DNA of 64,000 nt from NCBI GenBank assembly GCA_003235475.1, contig QJWC01000116.1, positions 1 to 64,000 of the forward strand. Direction: 5' to 3'. The position numbers and the translations under genes were made by a program. The notes beneath the pieces were generated by a model that saw only the letters and a list, made by a program, of their open reading frames with translations, ran no database searches and had not been told where the DNA came from. The first letter of the stretch is position 1. Every line of letters starts with the position of its first letter. Source of the DNA: Acidimicrobiia bacterium. Lineage in GTDB: Bacteria > Actinomycetota > Acidimicrobiia > Spongiisociales > UBA5794. Positions 1 to 9,806 of the stretch are shown here, one piece after another.

Positions 1-1434
1 CCGGATCTCGAGCCGATCCTCGCCGACACCTACGGCATCATCGCTTATCAGGAACAGGTGATGCAGACGGCCCAGCGCATCGCCGGGTTCTCGATGATCG
101 ATGCCGACGGCCTCCGCAAGGCGATGGGCAAGAAGATCCCCTCGGTCATGAAGCAGCAGCAGAAGAAGTTCGTCGCTGGCTGCGTCGCGAACGGGTACAC
201 GGACGATCTCGCGCAGGACCTCTTCGGGTTCATCGAGCACTTCGCCGGTTACGGCTTCAACAAGAGCCATTCGGCTGCCTACGCATACATCGCGTATCAG
301 ACCGCGTGGCTCAAGGTTCACTTCCCGGCGGAGTACATGGCTGCCCTGCTGACGTCCGTCAAGTCGAACAAGGACAAGACAGCGCAGTACCTGCACGAGT
401 GCAGGATGATGGGAATCCCGGTGCTCGTCCCGGGTGTCAACGTGTCCGGCATCGACTTCATCGCGCACGAGGGCGCCATCACGTTCGGGCTGTCGGCGGT
501 GCGCAATGTCGGGGAGGCAGTCACGGACCTGATCGTCCAGGAACGCACGGCAAACGGACCGTTCACTTCGTTCTTCGACTTCCTCGACCGCGTCGACGTC
601 CAGGTGCTCAACAAGCGGACCATCGAGTCGATGATCAAGGCGGGGGCGTTCGACTCTCTCGGCTACAGCCGTCGCGGCCTGATCGAGGCCGCGTACAAGG
701 TGATCGACGAGACGATCGCTCGCAGGCGTGCGGAGGAGGCTGGCCAGTACAGCCTCTTCGGTGGCGGCACCGAGAGTGTGGCGGTCGGTACCGAGGAAGT
801 CCCCGAGCACGAGTGGGACAAGAAGGTGCGGCTGGCCTTCGAGAAGGAGATGCTCGGCCTGTACATCTCCGACCATCCGCTGTTCGGCCTCGAACGAGCC
901 CTCGAGACGATGACGGACAGCAGCGTCCCGGGATTGTGGGACAAGGAGGACCGCTCGCAAGCAACGGTTGCGGGAGTGATCGGTGCGCTCAACCGGAGGT
1001 ACACCCGCAACGGTGAGCCGATGGTCTACTTCTCAGTCGAGGACCTCCAAGGCTCGATCGAAGCGGTTGCCTTCCCGAAGGTGGTGGCGGAGTTCGGGCC
1101 GATGATCCGCGAGGACGCGGTCGTCGTGGTCAGGGGACGTGTCGATCATCGTGGTGACGATGTGAAGCTGATCGTTCAGGGCATCACCGAGCCCGACCTG
1201 TCGTCCGAGCGCAGCGTCCGCGTGAGGGTCCCGGCATCGCACCTTTCGCCGACTGTCGTCGACAGGCTCAAGCTGGTGCTCGCGAACCACCCGGGCACAT
1301 CACCGGTCTACATCCACATGGAAGGTGACAGCGGCGAGAGGGTCCTGCGTGTGGGGCCCGAGCACATGGTGAACCCCAGGTCGAGCCTCTTCGCAGAGTT
1401 ACAGGAGCTGTTCGGTCCCGCGTCCGTTTTCTAA
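1..1434 (+). CDS. dnaE: DNA polymerase III subunit alpha, C-terminal part (5' truncated by window edge)
   Basis: Frame is open from base 1 (PDLEPILADTYGIIAYQEQVMQTAQRIAGFSMIDADGLRKAMGKK), typical DnaE with HhH and C-terminal OB region. Confidence 0.95.
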   Translation, partial: PDLEPILADTYGIIAYQEQVMQTAQRIAGFSMIDADGLRKAMGKKIPSVMKQQQKKFVAGCVANGYTDDLAQDLFGFIEHFAGYGFNKSHSAAYAYIAYQTAWLKVHFPAEYMAALLTSVKSNKDKTAQYLHECRMMGIPVLVPGVNVSGIDFIAHEGAITFGLSAVRNVGEAVTDLIVQERTANGPFTSFFDFLDRVDVQVLNKRTIESMIKAGAFDSLGYSRRGLIEAAYKVIDETIARRRAEEAGQYSLFGGGTESVAVGTEEVPEHEWDKKVRLAFEKEMLGLYISDHPLFGLERALETMTDSSVPGLWDKEDRSQATVAGVIGALNRRYTRNGEPMVYFSVEDLQGSIEAVAFPKVVAEFGPMIREDAVVVVRGRVDHRGDDVKLIVQGITEPDLSSERSVRVRVPASHLSPTVVDRLKLVLANHPGTSPVYIHMEGDSGERVLRVGPEHMVNPRSSLFAELQELFGPASVF

Positions 1435-2462
1435 ACCTCCAACCCCGTACTGCGGACGAGGTCGGCGATCTCCACCAAGGACGTCGGCGGGGGAGTGACC
1501 CACGGGATGCGATACACGGGCACCTTGTGGCGAACCTCGAGCTCGGCTGCGGCCTCGGCTTGGCGATGGGCTTCAGCGCCCCAGTTCGACAGGTTGGCGG
1601 CGAGCGCTGCAAGCCTGTCCCTTCCGACTGCGACCGCCGGGGCCGGCGCATCATCCGCCCACTGTCGGGGCAACGCCCGGTTGAACAAGATCGCGGACGG
1701 TCGGATCCGCACGTCGTCGAGCTCCCTGAAGAATCGCTCGGTCTCGTGGATGGGCGTCGGATCAGCCGTCGTCGCGACAAGCGTGGTCGCCTCCCTGAGG
1801 TGGCGGTCGATGGTGCGAGCCCTCACAGAGAGCGTGTCATACATGGTGCGGAGGTCGAGGAGGAAGTCCGCGACATCTGACAACATCGGGCCGCCGAGCA
1901 CCGAATCGACGAGCCGGAGCATCGGCCGAGCCGTGATCCGATACAGAACGCTCCGACCGGGAACGCGGGATCCGGTGAGGAGGCGCAAGAGCTTGCCCGA
2001 GATGAGGTCGCGCGTTGCCGCAGGTGCTCGGTAGAAGTCGATACCCCCACCCGATGGCGGGGTGTCGACGACGACGACGTCGAAGCGCCCGGACTCGACG
2101 TACTCGGCCATGCGTTCGCCAGCCGCGAACGATTGCGCCGCGGGGAATCGATCGGCGATCGCGCGGAAATATGGGTTCACGAGGAGCCGGTCTGCCACCT
2201 CGGGTTGGGCGTATCGATGGATGATCGCCTCCCACGATGCCGACACGTCCAGCATCGCGGCGTGGAGATGTGCATCGCCGCGAACCGGTTGGGGGTCACT
2301 CCCGAGATGCTCGAGTCCGAGCGCGTCTGCAAGGCGGCGTGCCGGGTCGATCGTGATCACGAGCGCGGTGCGGCCGGCAGCAGCATGGGCGCTCGCGATG
2401 CCCGCGCTCAACGTGGTCTTGCCGACGCCGCCAGCCCCGGTCACGACGATCGTCCTGGTCAT
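1431..2462 (-). CDS. ArsA/Get3-like ATPase
   Basis: MTRTIVVTGAGGVGKTTLSAGIASAHAAAG... deviant Walker A of the ArsA/GET3 family; adjacent to second ArsA-like gene. Confidence 0.85.
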   Translation of the reverse strand: MTRTIVVTGAGGVGKTTLSAGIASAHAAAGRTALVITIDPARRLADALGLEHLGSDPQPVRGDAHLHAAMLDVSASWEAIIHRYAQPEVADRLLVNPYFRAIADRFPAAQSFAAGERMAEYVESGRFDVVVVDTPPSGGGIDFYRAPAATRDLISGKLLRLLTGSRVPGRSVLYRITARPMLRLVDSVLGGPMLSDVADFLLDLRTMYDTLSVRARTIDRHLREATTLVATTADPTPIHETERFFRELDDVRIRPSAILFNRALPRQWADDAPAPAVAVGRDRLAALAANLSNWGAEAHRQAEAAAELEVRHKVPVYRIPWVTPPPTSLVEIADLVRSTGLEV

Positions 2463-3331
2463 TCCGCCGCCGCCTGACCCGCGCCGAGTTCATCGGCGAT
2501 CAGCGTTGCGACCTCACCCGGTGTGTGAACACCTCTGAGGAACGGAAGTGCGATGTTCGGCGGGAGTTCTGAGATCCACCGACGCTGATATTCCTCGATC
2601 GACAGCTGCAGCCTCGCGGCGTCACGGAGCGAGCCTTCCGGGAGCGGCTCTATGTCTTCGGCGCCGAACCCGGCGTGCGGAACCACGCGGTTTGCGATCA
2701 CCGAAGGAGGCGCGGTCAGCTCCTCGGAATTGATCGCTTCGATCGCCCCACGCGTCTCAGCCGTCGCGAGCTCCGACGGCGTGGTGACGAGCATCACGCT
2801 GCACACGTCCGGGTCCGTGAGCGTGTCGACGAGGCGCTCTGCCTGTCGCCGCACGGTCCCAGACGGGGCAAGGCCAGCGATCGTGCCTGGCCCGTGCAGG
2901 TACGACTGGAACTGGCCGAGTGAAGGGGCGTCGACGATCACGGCGTCCCACCGGCCGGACCACGACTCGTAGATCGGCTTACCGATGCTGATGATCTCCC
3001 TGACGCCGGGAGCCGTCTCCACGAGCACGGAGAGCGCTCGGGCCAGCTGACGGGTCGGCGATCCTTGCGGGACGTGAAGTTGGAGTTTCAGATACTCGTC
3101 GAGGGCGCGTGCCCTGTCGATCTCCATGGCAAACAGCCCCGGTCGAACCTCGACGGGCGCGTATCCAAGGTCCGTCCGTCGCAGGTGCGAGGCGAGCCCG
3201 AGCCCTCCGCCCATGTCGACGCACAGGACGCGCTCGCCTGCCCTTGCGCGCACGAGGCCGATTGCCGCAGCGACGGCCGATTTGCCGGTGCCGCCCTTTC
3301 CGGACACGAAGATGAGCGGTTTGTGAAGCAC
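2459..3331 (-). CDS. ArsA/Get3-like ATPase (second member of pair)
   Basis: MLHKPLIFVSGKGGTGKSAVAAAIGLVRARAGERVLCVD; GTG start; 4-bp overlap with downstream partner; TAGCCT -10 6 nt upstream of start. Confidence 0.82.
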   Translation of the reverse strand: MLHKPLIFVSGKGGTGKSAVAAAIGLVRARAGERVLCVDMGGGLGLASHLRRTDLGYAPVEVRPGLFAMEIDRARALDEYLKLQLHVPQGSPTRQLARALSVLVETAPGVREIISIGKPIYESWSGRWDAVIVDAPSLGQFQSYLHGPGTIAGLAPSGTVRRQAERLVDTLTDPDVCSVMLVTTPSELATAETRGAIEAINSEELTAPPSVIANRVVPHAGFGAEDIEPLPEGSLRDAARLQLSIEEYQRRWISELPPNIALPFLRGVHTPGEVATLIADELGAGQAAAE

Positions 3332-3407
3332 GGTCTGAGGCTAGTTTCGGTACCGCAAGCGAAATATCAGGTGCCGACGTGGGGCACCGCTGGAGGAGGA
3401 GTCGCCC

Positions 3408-3620
3408 GTGGCCCAGCTCGACATGGATGCTTTCCTGAAACGGTTCGCCGATCGTGCAACCGCGGTGAAGGAACGAGGTGTGCCACCACTCGAAGGGGCG
3501 GCCCGCAAGAGGTTCATCGAGGCAGCGAACCAGGATTTCGTCGACTACTCACTCATCGCGAGCGCGAGCTGGTCGGTCGAGGACGAACGTCTGGTGCTTC
3601 GGATCCCGCTGTCAGGCTGA
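3408..3620 (+). CDS. small conserved-looking hypothetical protein (70 aa)
   Basis: RBS-like ggaggag upstream; compact ORF MAQLDMDAFLKRFADRATAVKERG...; ends 9 bp into the convergent thyX-like gene. Confidence 0.6.
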   Translation: MAQLDMDAFLKRFADRATAVKERGVPPLEGAARKRFIEAANQDFVDYSLIASASWSVEDERLVLRIPLSG

Positions 3621-5267
3621 CGGTTCGGCGATACCGAGGACCGCTCGCTTCGCTGCGGCCTTTCGCTCCGATTCGATGCGAGCCAGTTCGTAGTCCTCGT
3701 GATCCACATAGGACATCGAGTCTGCGATTCGTGAATGGCCCGCGACTTCGCGGATTTGGTCGTGCATGGCCTGGCATACGCGCCGGTAGTCGGGATGGCC
3801 ACCTTGTTGGGTTCGGAGTTCGAGCATGTGCATCGCCTCGCGGGCGTTCATCTTCATGGAGAAGCGGACGTTGTTCGCAAACGGCACGACGTATTGGGCG
3901 ACCGTCGGATCGATCTTCTCGCTGATCGACGCATGGAGGCGCCCGAGCCGCGCGATCGTACGGTCCCACACGTCGACCGCACCGATGTCGCCTATCGACG
4001 GAGGTGTGATGTAGCCATGTTCCGGGCTCAGCGTCTGCCATTCGAGCGTCATCATCCTGTGGCGCTGGAGGTCTCTGAAGATCCCGTAGTCGCACAGCAC
4101 GTCGAATCGGTAGAACGTCTCCTCGAAGGCGCGGCCGGGTTTGTGCCGCCTGTTGCTCCGCGAACCGACGTACGCGTCGAAAACGCGGGTGACCTCGTCC
4201 TCGGACATCGTCGATACGAGGTCACGGATCTGCGCCTCCGGCAGGTTGGATCCCGCGTACAGCGCTGCCGCAGCGACCTTTCGCTCGCCGTCCGGGTCGA
4301 AGTCGACGAGCGTCACGGTCGGCGCAGGAGCGGGCTGGGCTTCGAGCGAGGCTGCGAGCGCCTGCATCGCTGACGCGTTCGTCGCGAGGTACTCGGACCA
4401 TGCGCCGCCCCGGTCGGGAAGGTCGACCCGCTTCATGAACGACGGGATCACCTTGCGGAGTTCGCCGAGCATCTCCCGCCCGAACCACCTGACCTCTGAC
4501 AGCGGGTGGGCCTCCATGCGAAGAAGAAGGCCCTCGTACGCCTGGCCAGAGCCGAAGATCCCGACGTTCGACAGCGTCGACGCAGGAAGGAGTCCTCTGG
4601 CGTCGTCGCACGCCTTCGCCCTGATGGACGACTTCCACACGAAGTTCGAGTCGCCCTCTTGCTTCGGGAACAAGGTCTCGTAGTACGTCACGAGCTGTGC
4701 GACGACCTTGCTGTACGTGTCGAAGACAGCGGTCATCTCGTCGCGGTACACGGGGCCGATTCCGGCCTCGACGATCTCCGTGGGGATTTGGAACCGATAG
4801 CGGTCGCCGAGATGTTTGTCGTAGAAGATGTACCGCGTCGACTGCTCGAGGTAGGACGCGAGCCTTCCCCATTCGAGAACCTTGGTCAGGATGTTCGACG
4901 CCTGCTCGACTGCCAGATGTGCTCCTGCGAGCTGTGCAACCGAGTCGTCCCCGTACTGTGTGAACACACGGTCGTAGAGCTGCTCGGCACGAGCCACCCC
5001 CACCCTGTCCGCACCTTCCGGCTGGGATGCGATGGCGCCGATCCCGGCGTCCGCGTCGCCGACGAACTCGTCGAGAAAGAGTCTGCGAATCGATTTGTCA
5101 GACCTGCTGTAGCGGGAGAAGAGGGCTCCCTTGACGACCTCTGGCAGCCCTCGAAGCGCGAAGACCGGCGAATCGAGGTTCGTGAAGAACGGTGCGAGCA
5201 CAGCCTCTTCGTCCGGCGTGAACGCCTCGACGTAGAACGGGGGAGCGGGATAGGAATCGTGCGTCAC
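3612..5267 (-). CDS. double-domain FAD-dependent thymidylate synthase (ThyX)-like protein, 551 aa
   Basis: Two ThyX-like halves: EWGRLASYLEQSTRY (first) and LQRHRMMTLEWQTLSPEHGY (second); GTG start at 5267 (VTHDSYPAPPFYVEAF) chosen over the upstream extension. Confidence 0.8.
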   Translation of the reverse strand: MTHDSYPAPPFYVEAFTPDEEAVLAPFFTNLDSPVFALRGLPEVVKGALFSRYSRSDKSIRRLFLDEFVGDADAGIGAIASQPEGADRVGVARAEQLYDRVFTQYGDDSVAQLAGAHLAVEQASNILTKVLEWGRLASYLEQSTRYIFYDKHLGDRYRFQIPTEIVEAGIGPVYRDEMTAVFDTYSKVVAQLVTYYETLFPKQEGDSNFVWKSSIRAKACDDARGLLPASTLSNVGIFGSGQAYEGLLLRMEAHPLSEVRWFGREMLGELRKVIPSFMKRVDLPDRGGAWSEYLATNASAMQALAASLEAQPAPAPTVTLVDFDPDGERKVAAAALYAGSNLPEAQIRDLVSTMSEDEVTRVFDAYVGSRSNRRHKPGRAFEETFYRFDVLCDYGIFRDLQRHRMMTLEWQTLSPEHGYITPPSIGDIGAVDVWDRTIARLGRLHASISEKIDPTVAQYVVPFANNVRFSMKMNAREAMHMLELRTQQGGHPDYRRVCQAMHDQIREVAGHSRIADSMSYVDHEDYELARIESERKAAAKRAVLGIAEPSA

Positions 5268-5346
5268 GGGGCGTGTGTCCTCACGCGCCGCACCGTACAC
5301 ATGGCGCGTTCCGTGGGCAAAGCTCTGCCGCAGGTAGCCTCGACGC

Positions 5347-5616
5347 ATGGCGTTTCTCAGGTTCGCCCTCGGGGTGCTGATCGCGCTCGGCGTGGTGGTC
5401 GTTCTCGTTCCGGCGGTGGTGCTCATCGATCTCGTCGCTGGCGGAACGGGCCTCGGGCTCTGCCCGAATGGTCTCGGCACGTGCGACACCTCGGTGTTCA
5501 CCATCTCTGAGCTGGCGATGATCCTCGGCGTCGCCACCGGCGTGGTCGGCGCCGGAATCGCCGTGTGTGTTCGATCCCTCCGAGCCCTCGAGCGGCGGAC
5601 CCCGGCGGGCAGCTGA
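5347..5616 (+). CDS. small membrane protein (2 predicted TM)
   Basis: MAFLRFALGVLIALGVVVVLVPAVVLIDLVAGG...; TAGCCT 6 nt upstream of ATG. Confidence 0.55.
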   Translation: MAFLRFALGVLIALGVVVVLVPAVVLIDLVAGGTGLGLCPNGLGTCDTSVFTISELAMILGVATGVVGAGIAVCVRSLRALERRTPAGS

Positions 5617-5656
5617 GGCACTCCCCGGGGTGCCGGCGCGGGTACGCTCTTGCCCC

Positions 5657-6091
5657 ATGGAGTCATTCGAGGATCGAGAAGATTCGGTCGTTCTCCCGCT
5701 GCGGGATCGCATGCCCGACTACCTCGCGGTGTTCGGCATAGGGCTTGCGGCATGCGTCGCCGTGGGCGTGGTGATCTGGCTGATCTCGGACGTCACGCTC
5801 GCGTCGGCCGTCGGCTACACGACCATCCTCTACGGCGTCATCCTCGGACTCGCGGGCGGTGCGACGGGCGGTGGCTACACGAGCCTCGGCATGGGCGCGG
5901 TAGGGGCGATGTTCGGGTCACGCCGAACCGACGAATCCGCTGGAGGGCCCGGGAGTGGAGGGGCGAGTTTGGACCCTCACGAGCGCCTTCGCAGGGGCCT
6001 TCGGCCCGAAGCGAACCCGAGGGCCTTCTGGCAGGTCATCGCGGCCGTCTCCTACCTCGTCATCGGACTCGGAATCGTGAATCTGGGGTAG
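5657..6091 (+). CDS. membrane protein, unknown
   Basis: MESFEDREDSVVLPLRDRMPDYLAVFGIGLAACVAVGVVIWLI...; TACGCT 8 nt upstream of ATG. Confidence 0.6.
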   Translation: MESFEDREDSVVLPLRDRMPDYLAVFGIGLAACVAVGVVIWLISDVTLASAVGYTTILYGVILGLAGGATGGGYTSLGMGAVGAMFGSRRTDESAGGPGSGGASLDPHERLRRGLRPEANPRAFWQVIAAVSYLVIGLGIVNLG

Positions 6092-6098
6092 GGGCGCC

Positions 6099-6557
6099 TC
6101 ACGTCGAGGAGCCTCCGGCCAGCTCGGCCGTGAACTCCTCGGCGATCATGAACAAACCTTCGGATTGCGCGACCACAGTGTCCCCATCGATCATCGACGC
6201 CTCGATCACCAGCCGTCTGCCGCGGCGCTCTGTGACCTCGCCGCGCATGGTGAACGACCGAGAGGCCCTTGCTTGCTTTCGGTAGCGGATCTCGAGCTTG
6301 GCGGTGAACACCAGGACGCCGTGATCGAGCATCGCCGCCCATGCCGAGATCTCGTCGAGGGCCGTCGCGACCACGCCGCCGTGGAGCGTGTCGTCGAAGC
6401 CCGCGTACTCGGGTCGCGGGATGAACGGTGCCTCGACAGCGCCGTCACGATGCGCGAACCCGTCGAGCTGAAGACCGAGCGGGTTGTTGATTCCGCATCC
6501 GAAGCAGTCTCCGTAACGAGCCCTGAGTCGGTTCACATGGGCGATGTCGATGGTCAC
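6099..6557 (-). CDS. hotdog-fold (PaaI-like) thioesterase
   Basis: CFGCGINNPLGLQLDGF...FDDTLHGGVVATALDEISAWAA, typical hotdog thioesterase motifs; GTG start. Confidence 0.85.
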   Translation of the reverse strand: MTIDIAHVNRLRARYGDCFGCGINNPLGLQLDGFAHRDGAVEAPFIPRPEYAGFDDTLHGGVVATALDEISAWAAMLDHGVLVFTAKLEIRYRKQARASRSFTMRGEVTERRGRRLVIEASMIDGDTVVAQSEGLFMIAEEFTAELAGGSST

Positions 6558-6614
6558 GGGCGGTCCTCGTCGCGTCGCGTCAGCGTCGCACCCTACCGGT
6601 AGCATCGCCAGTCC

Positions 6615-7286
6615 ATGGCTTCGGATCCGAACGCACCCACCACCGAGGAGAAGCGAAACGCTCGCGTGATCCTCCGCAGGCTCATCAAGCGCTATCCGCA
6701 GATGAAGACAGCGCTCGAATACGAGAACGCCTGGCAACTGCTCGTGGCGACGGTGATGTCGGCCCAGACCACGGACGAGAACGTGAACAAGGTTGCGCCG
6801 ACGCTCTTCGAGAGGTATCCGACGCCTGAGGACCTTGCCGCCGCTAACCCCGAGGATGTCGAGGAGATCATCTTCTCGACGGGGTTCTACCGCCAGAAGA
6901 CGAAGAGCGTGATCGCCCTCTCCGCTGACCTCGTCGAGCGGTTCGGGGGCGAGGTGCCCCGTGATCTCGACGCGCTCACGGAGCTTCGCGGGGTCGGGCG
7001 GAAGACCGCGTCCGTGGTGCTCGCCGAAGTGTGGGGGACGCCTGCAATTGCCGTCGACACCCATGTCAGCCGGGTCACGAACCGGCTCGGCATCGTCGAT
7101 TCGAAGGATCCGGTCAACGCGGAGTTCCGGTTGCGCTCCCTGTACCTGAAGAAGGATTGGCCGGAGATCTCGATGCGGTTCATCCAGTTCGGCAGGGACG
7201 TGTGTGATGCCCGCAGGCCGCGCTGTTGGGAGTGCCCGCTACGTGATCGCTGTGCGTACGAACCAAAGGCCGTTCGCCCCTCGTGA
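6615..7286 (+). CDS. nth: endonuclease III
   Basis: HhH-GPD motif LRGVGRKTASVVLAEVWG...AVDTHVSRVTNRLG and FeS cluster CDARRPRCWECPLRDRC. Confidence 0.96.
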   Translation: MASDPNAPTTEEKRNARVILRRLIKRYPQMKTALEYENAWQLLVATVMSAQTTDENVNKVAPTLFERYPTPEDLAAANPEDVEEIIFSTGFYRQKTKSVIALSADLVERFGGEVPRDLDALTELRGVGRKTASVVLAEVWGTPAIAVDTHVSRVTNRLGIVDSKDPVNAEFRLRSLYLKKDWPEISMRFIQFGRDVCDARRPRCWECPLRDRCAYEPKAVRPS

Positions 7287-8638
7287 TCAAGGAGATCCGA
7301 TCCGCATTCGCTCGTCATCCGCGCGACCGTGCGATTGCGGCGTTGGCGGTTCCGGCGCTCGGAGCGCTCGCCATGGACCCTCTCGTGTCGATCATCGACA
7401 CCGCCTGGGTCGGAAGGCTCGGGACGAAGGAACTCGCGGCGCTTGCGATCGCCAGCGCCGTCTTCGCAGCCGTGTTTTCCGTCTTCAACTTCGTCCACCT
7501 CGCGGTCACGCCGCTCGTCGCGGGGGAGGTCGGGCGGGGGGACACCAGGAGGGCAGGAGCGGTCGCCACCGCAGGACTGCTCGTGTCGGTCCTTGTCGGT
7601 CTCGTCGTGGCGATCGTGGCCATCGCGCTCGCATCGGTCATCGCCAACGCGTTCGGCGCGGACGCCGGAGTGTCAGGAGATGCCGCGAGTTACCTGCGGG
7701 TGCGCTTCCTGGCCCTTCCGGCGATGCTCGTCGCACTCGTCGGGCACGGCATCTACCGGGGCCACTCCGACACGAGGACGCCGCTGCGGGTGGCCTTCGT
7801 GATGAACGCCATCAACGTGGTGCTCGATCCGCTGCTCATCTTCGGATTCGACCTCGGAGTCGTGGGTGCGGCATGGGCCACCGTCATCGCGCAGTATGTC
7901 GCGGCTGTCATGTTCGTTGTGATGATGTTCGTCACCCACAGGGAACGTCTCGGCATGACGACCGACCTCTCGAAGGCAAGGCCGCTCGGCGTCGGCGCGA
8001 TCCTCAGCGGCGGATGGCCGCTCATGATCCGCTCGGCTGCGCTGCTCACGGCGATCACGGCGTCGACGTTCGCGGCGACCCGCATCGGAACCGTCGAAGT
8101 GGCGGCGCACCAGATCGCGATGCAGGTGTGGTTGTTCCTCGCCTTCGTTCTCGACAGTTACGCGATCGCCGCACAGGCGATGGTTGGTACGGACCTCGGT
8201 GCCGGAAGGGTCGATGACGCCCGCTCGGTGTCCAACCGCCTTCTGGCGCTCGGTTTCATCACCGGTTCGATCATCTCGGTCGCGTGGATCGCCGCAAGTC
8301 CGTGGCTCGGCGCCGCCTTCGGCGCGGAGCCTCCTGTCGAATCCGTCCTACGCACGATCTATCCGATCGTGTGGGTGCTCCAGCCGATCACAGCCCTCGT
8401 CTATGTGTGGGACGGCATCGGCATCGGTGCAAGCGCATTCCGCTACTTGGCGGTGTCGATGGTCATCGCGGCCGTCGCGGCCGTCATGACGATGGCGGTC
8501 CTCGGCGATTCGCTCTTCGGCGTGTGGATGGGCCTTGCGGTTCTCAGCTGTGCGCGGCTGGGTTCGTTCCTGTGGTGGCACCGGACGGGGCCTTTGGCGC
8601 GCGAACGAGGTCCATTGCCCGCGTCTCGGGCAGTCTGA
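7283..8638 (+). CDS. MATE family efflux transporter (DinF-like)
   Basis: 12-TM protein beginning ALAVPALGALAMDPLVSIIDTAWVGRLGTKELAALAIA. Confidence 0.9.
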   Translation: MIKEIRSAFARHPRDRAIAALAVPALGALAMDPLVSIIDTAWVGRLGTKELAALAIASAVFAAVFSVFNFVHLAVTPLVAGEVGRGDTRRAGAVATAGLLVSVLVGLVVAIVAIALASVIANAFGADAGVSGDAASYLRVRFLALPAMLVALVGHGIYRGHSDTRTPLRVAFVMNAINVVLDPLLIFGFDLGVVGAAWATVIAQYVAAVMFVVMMFVTHRERLGMTTDLSKARPLGVGAILSGGWPLMIRSAALLTAITASTFAATRIGTVEVAAHQIAMQVWLFLAFVLDSYAIAAQAMVGTDLGAGRVDDARSVSNRLLALGFITGSIISVAWIAASPWLGAAFGAEPPVESVLRTIYPIVWVLQPITALVYVWDGIGIGASAFRYLAVSMVIAAVAAVMTMAVLGDSLFGVWMGLAVLSCARLGSFLWWHRTGPLARERGPLPASRAV

Positions 8639-9806
8639 GCACGAGGAAGATAGACGCGACCAGCCCGACGCTGAGCAGGGTCACGGTGAGCGGGAGCCCG
8701 ATCCTGTCGATCAGAACCGCACCGATCCCGAAACCTGAGATCGACCCCAAGATTGCAGCGTTGGTGATCCAAGCATTCGCGGTCGCGCGGACCCTGGTGG
8801 GGAACAGCTCTGAGCGGTGCGCACCGAAGCTGGGGGTCAGCATCGTCGCCCCGAGGGTGGCGAGGAAGATCGCCGCGGCCAGGAACCAGCCGTTTTCGAG
8901 CATGTAGAAGCCGATCCCGCCGATGCCCCCGAGCGTGAGGGCTGCGACGGTCGTCGGGCGGCGGCCGTAGGTGTCAGCCGCCCGCCCGCCAATGAGAAGT
9001 CCGACCGTCCCTATGCCCGAGAACACGATCAGGAGGAAGCGTGCTGCGCCGGTGTCCCAGGAGAGGTCGTGGATCATCCGCTCGAGCACGAAGTCGAACG
9101 CCGGGGACGAGAAGGCCGCAACGAAGAAGGACACGGCTGCGAGCGGCCAGAAGTGTTTCGAGAGTCCCATCCCGAGCGCCTTGAGGAACGGGATGCGCGG
9201 CGCGGGCACGAACGCACGGCTCTCCCCGAGGAAGCGGGACAGCAATGGCACGAAGAGGAGGCCGAGCGCGGCGAGTCCGAAGAGCACCCGCCACGCATTG
9301 TCGTTTCGTTCAGCGATGGGAAGGAGGAGCAGTCCGAGACCCACGCCGAGTGAACCGGCGAGGCCGAAAAGCCCGATTGCGAGCGCCCTGAGCCTCGGCT
9401 CGACTTGCTCGGCGATGAGGACGAGGGTCAGCGCGGCGAGTGCGACGAGGCACACCCGCACCAACGACTGGGAGACCGCGTAGGCAGCTGAACTCGGGAT
9501 GAGGGCTGTCGCGAGGCTCCCCAACAGCAGCAGCGTGTACGACGCGAGGATCGGACGACGCCGGCCCTTCGTGTCAGCGACGATTGCAAAGGCGACCCCC
9601 GCGAGCGACACGGCCCTGACGATGGCGAACAGCGCGCTCATCTGCCCTTCGGTCAACCCGAGGGCGTTTCGTGCAAACGGGAGCGTGTGTGCCATCTGGC
9701 TTCCGGCATACCCGGCGACGAAGGCGATGATGGCGGTGAGGAATATCACACGACGATCGCTCGTCGAGAAGTGTGGTCGCGCGTGCGCAGTGGCGGATGC
9801 CGTCAT
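8544..9806 (-). CDS. MFS transporter
   Basis: 12-TM protein with MFS loop motifs (ADTKGRRRPILASY, AADTYGRRPTTV). Confidence 0.88.
   Translation of the reverse strand: MTASATAHARPHFSTSDRRVIFLTAIIAFVAGYAGSQMAHTLPFARNALGLTEGQMSALFAIVRAVSLAGVAFAIVADTKGRRRPILASYTLLLLGSLATALIPSSAAYAVSQSLVRVCLVALAALTLVLIAEQVEPRLRALAIGLFGLAGSLGVGLGLLLLPIAERNDNAWRVLFGLAALGLLFVPLLSRFLGESRAFVPAPRIPFLKALGMGLSKHFWPLAAVSFFVAAFSSPAFDFVLERMIHDLSWDTGAARFLLIVFSGIGTVGLLIGGRAADTYGRRPTTVAALTLGGIGGIGFYMLENGWFLAAAIFLATLGATMLTPSFGAHRSELFPTRVRATANAWITNAAILGSISGFGIGAVLIDRIGLPLTVTLLSVGLVASIFLVLRLPETRAMDLVRAPKAPSGATTGTNPAAHS

Noticed and set aside
4506-5510. 334-aa plus-strand ORF antisense to the ThyX-like gene
   Set aside because: Shadow frame; no start context or recognisable domain.
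7283-9806. Adjacent MATE and MFS efflux genes as a resistance island
   Set aside because: No mobile-element or regulator signatures; both look like ordinary chromosomal transporters.
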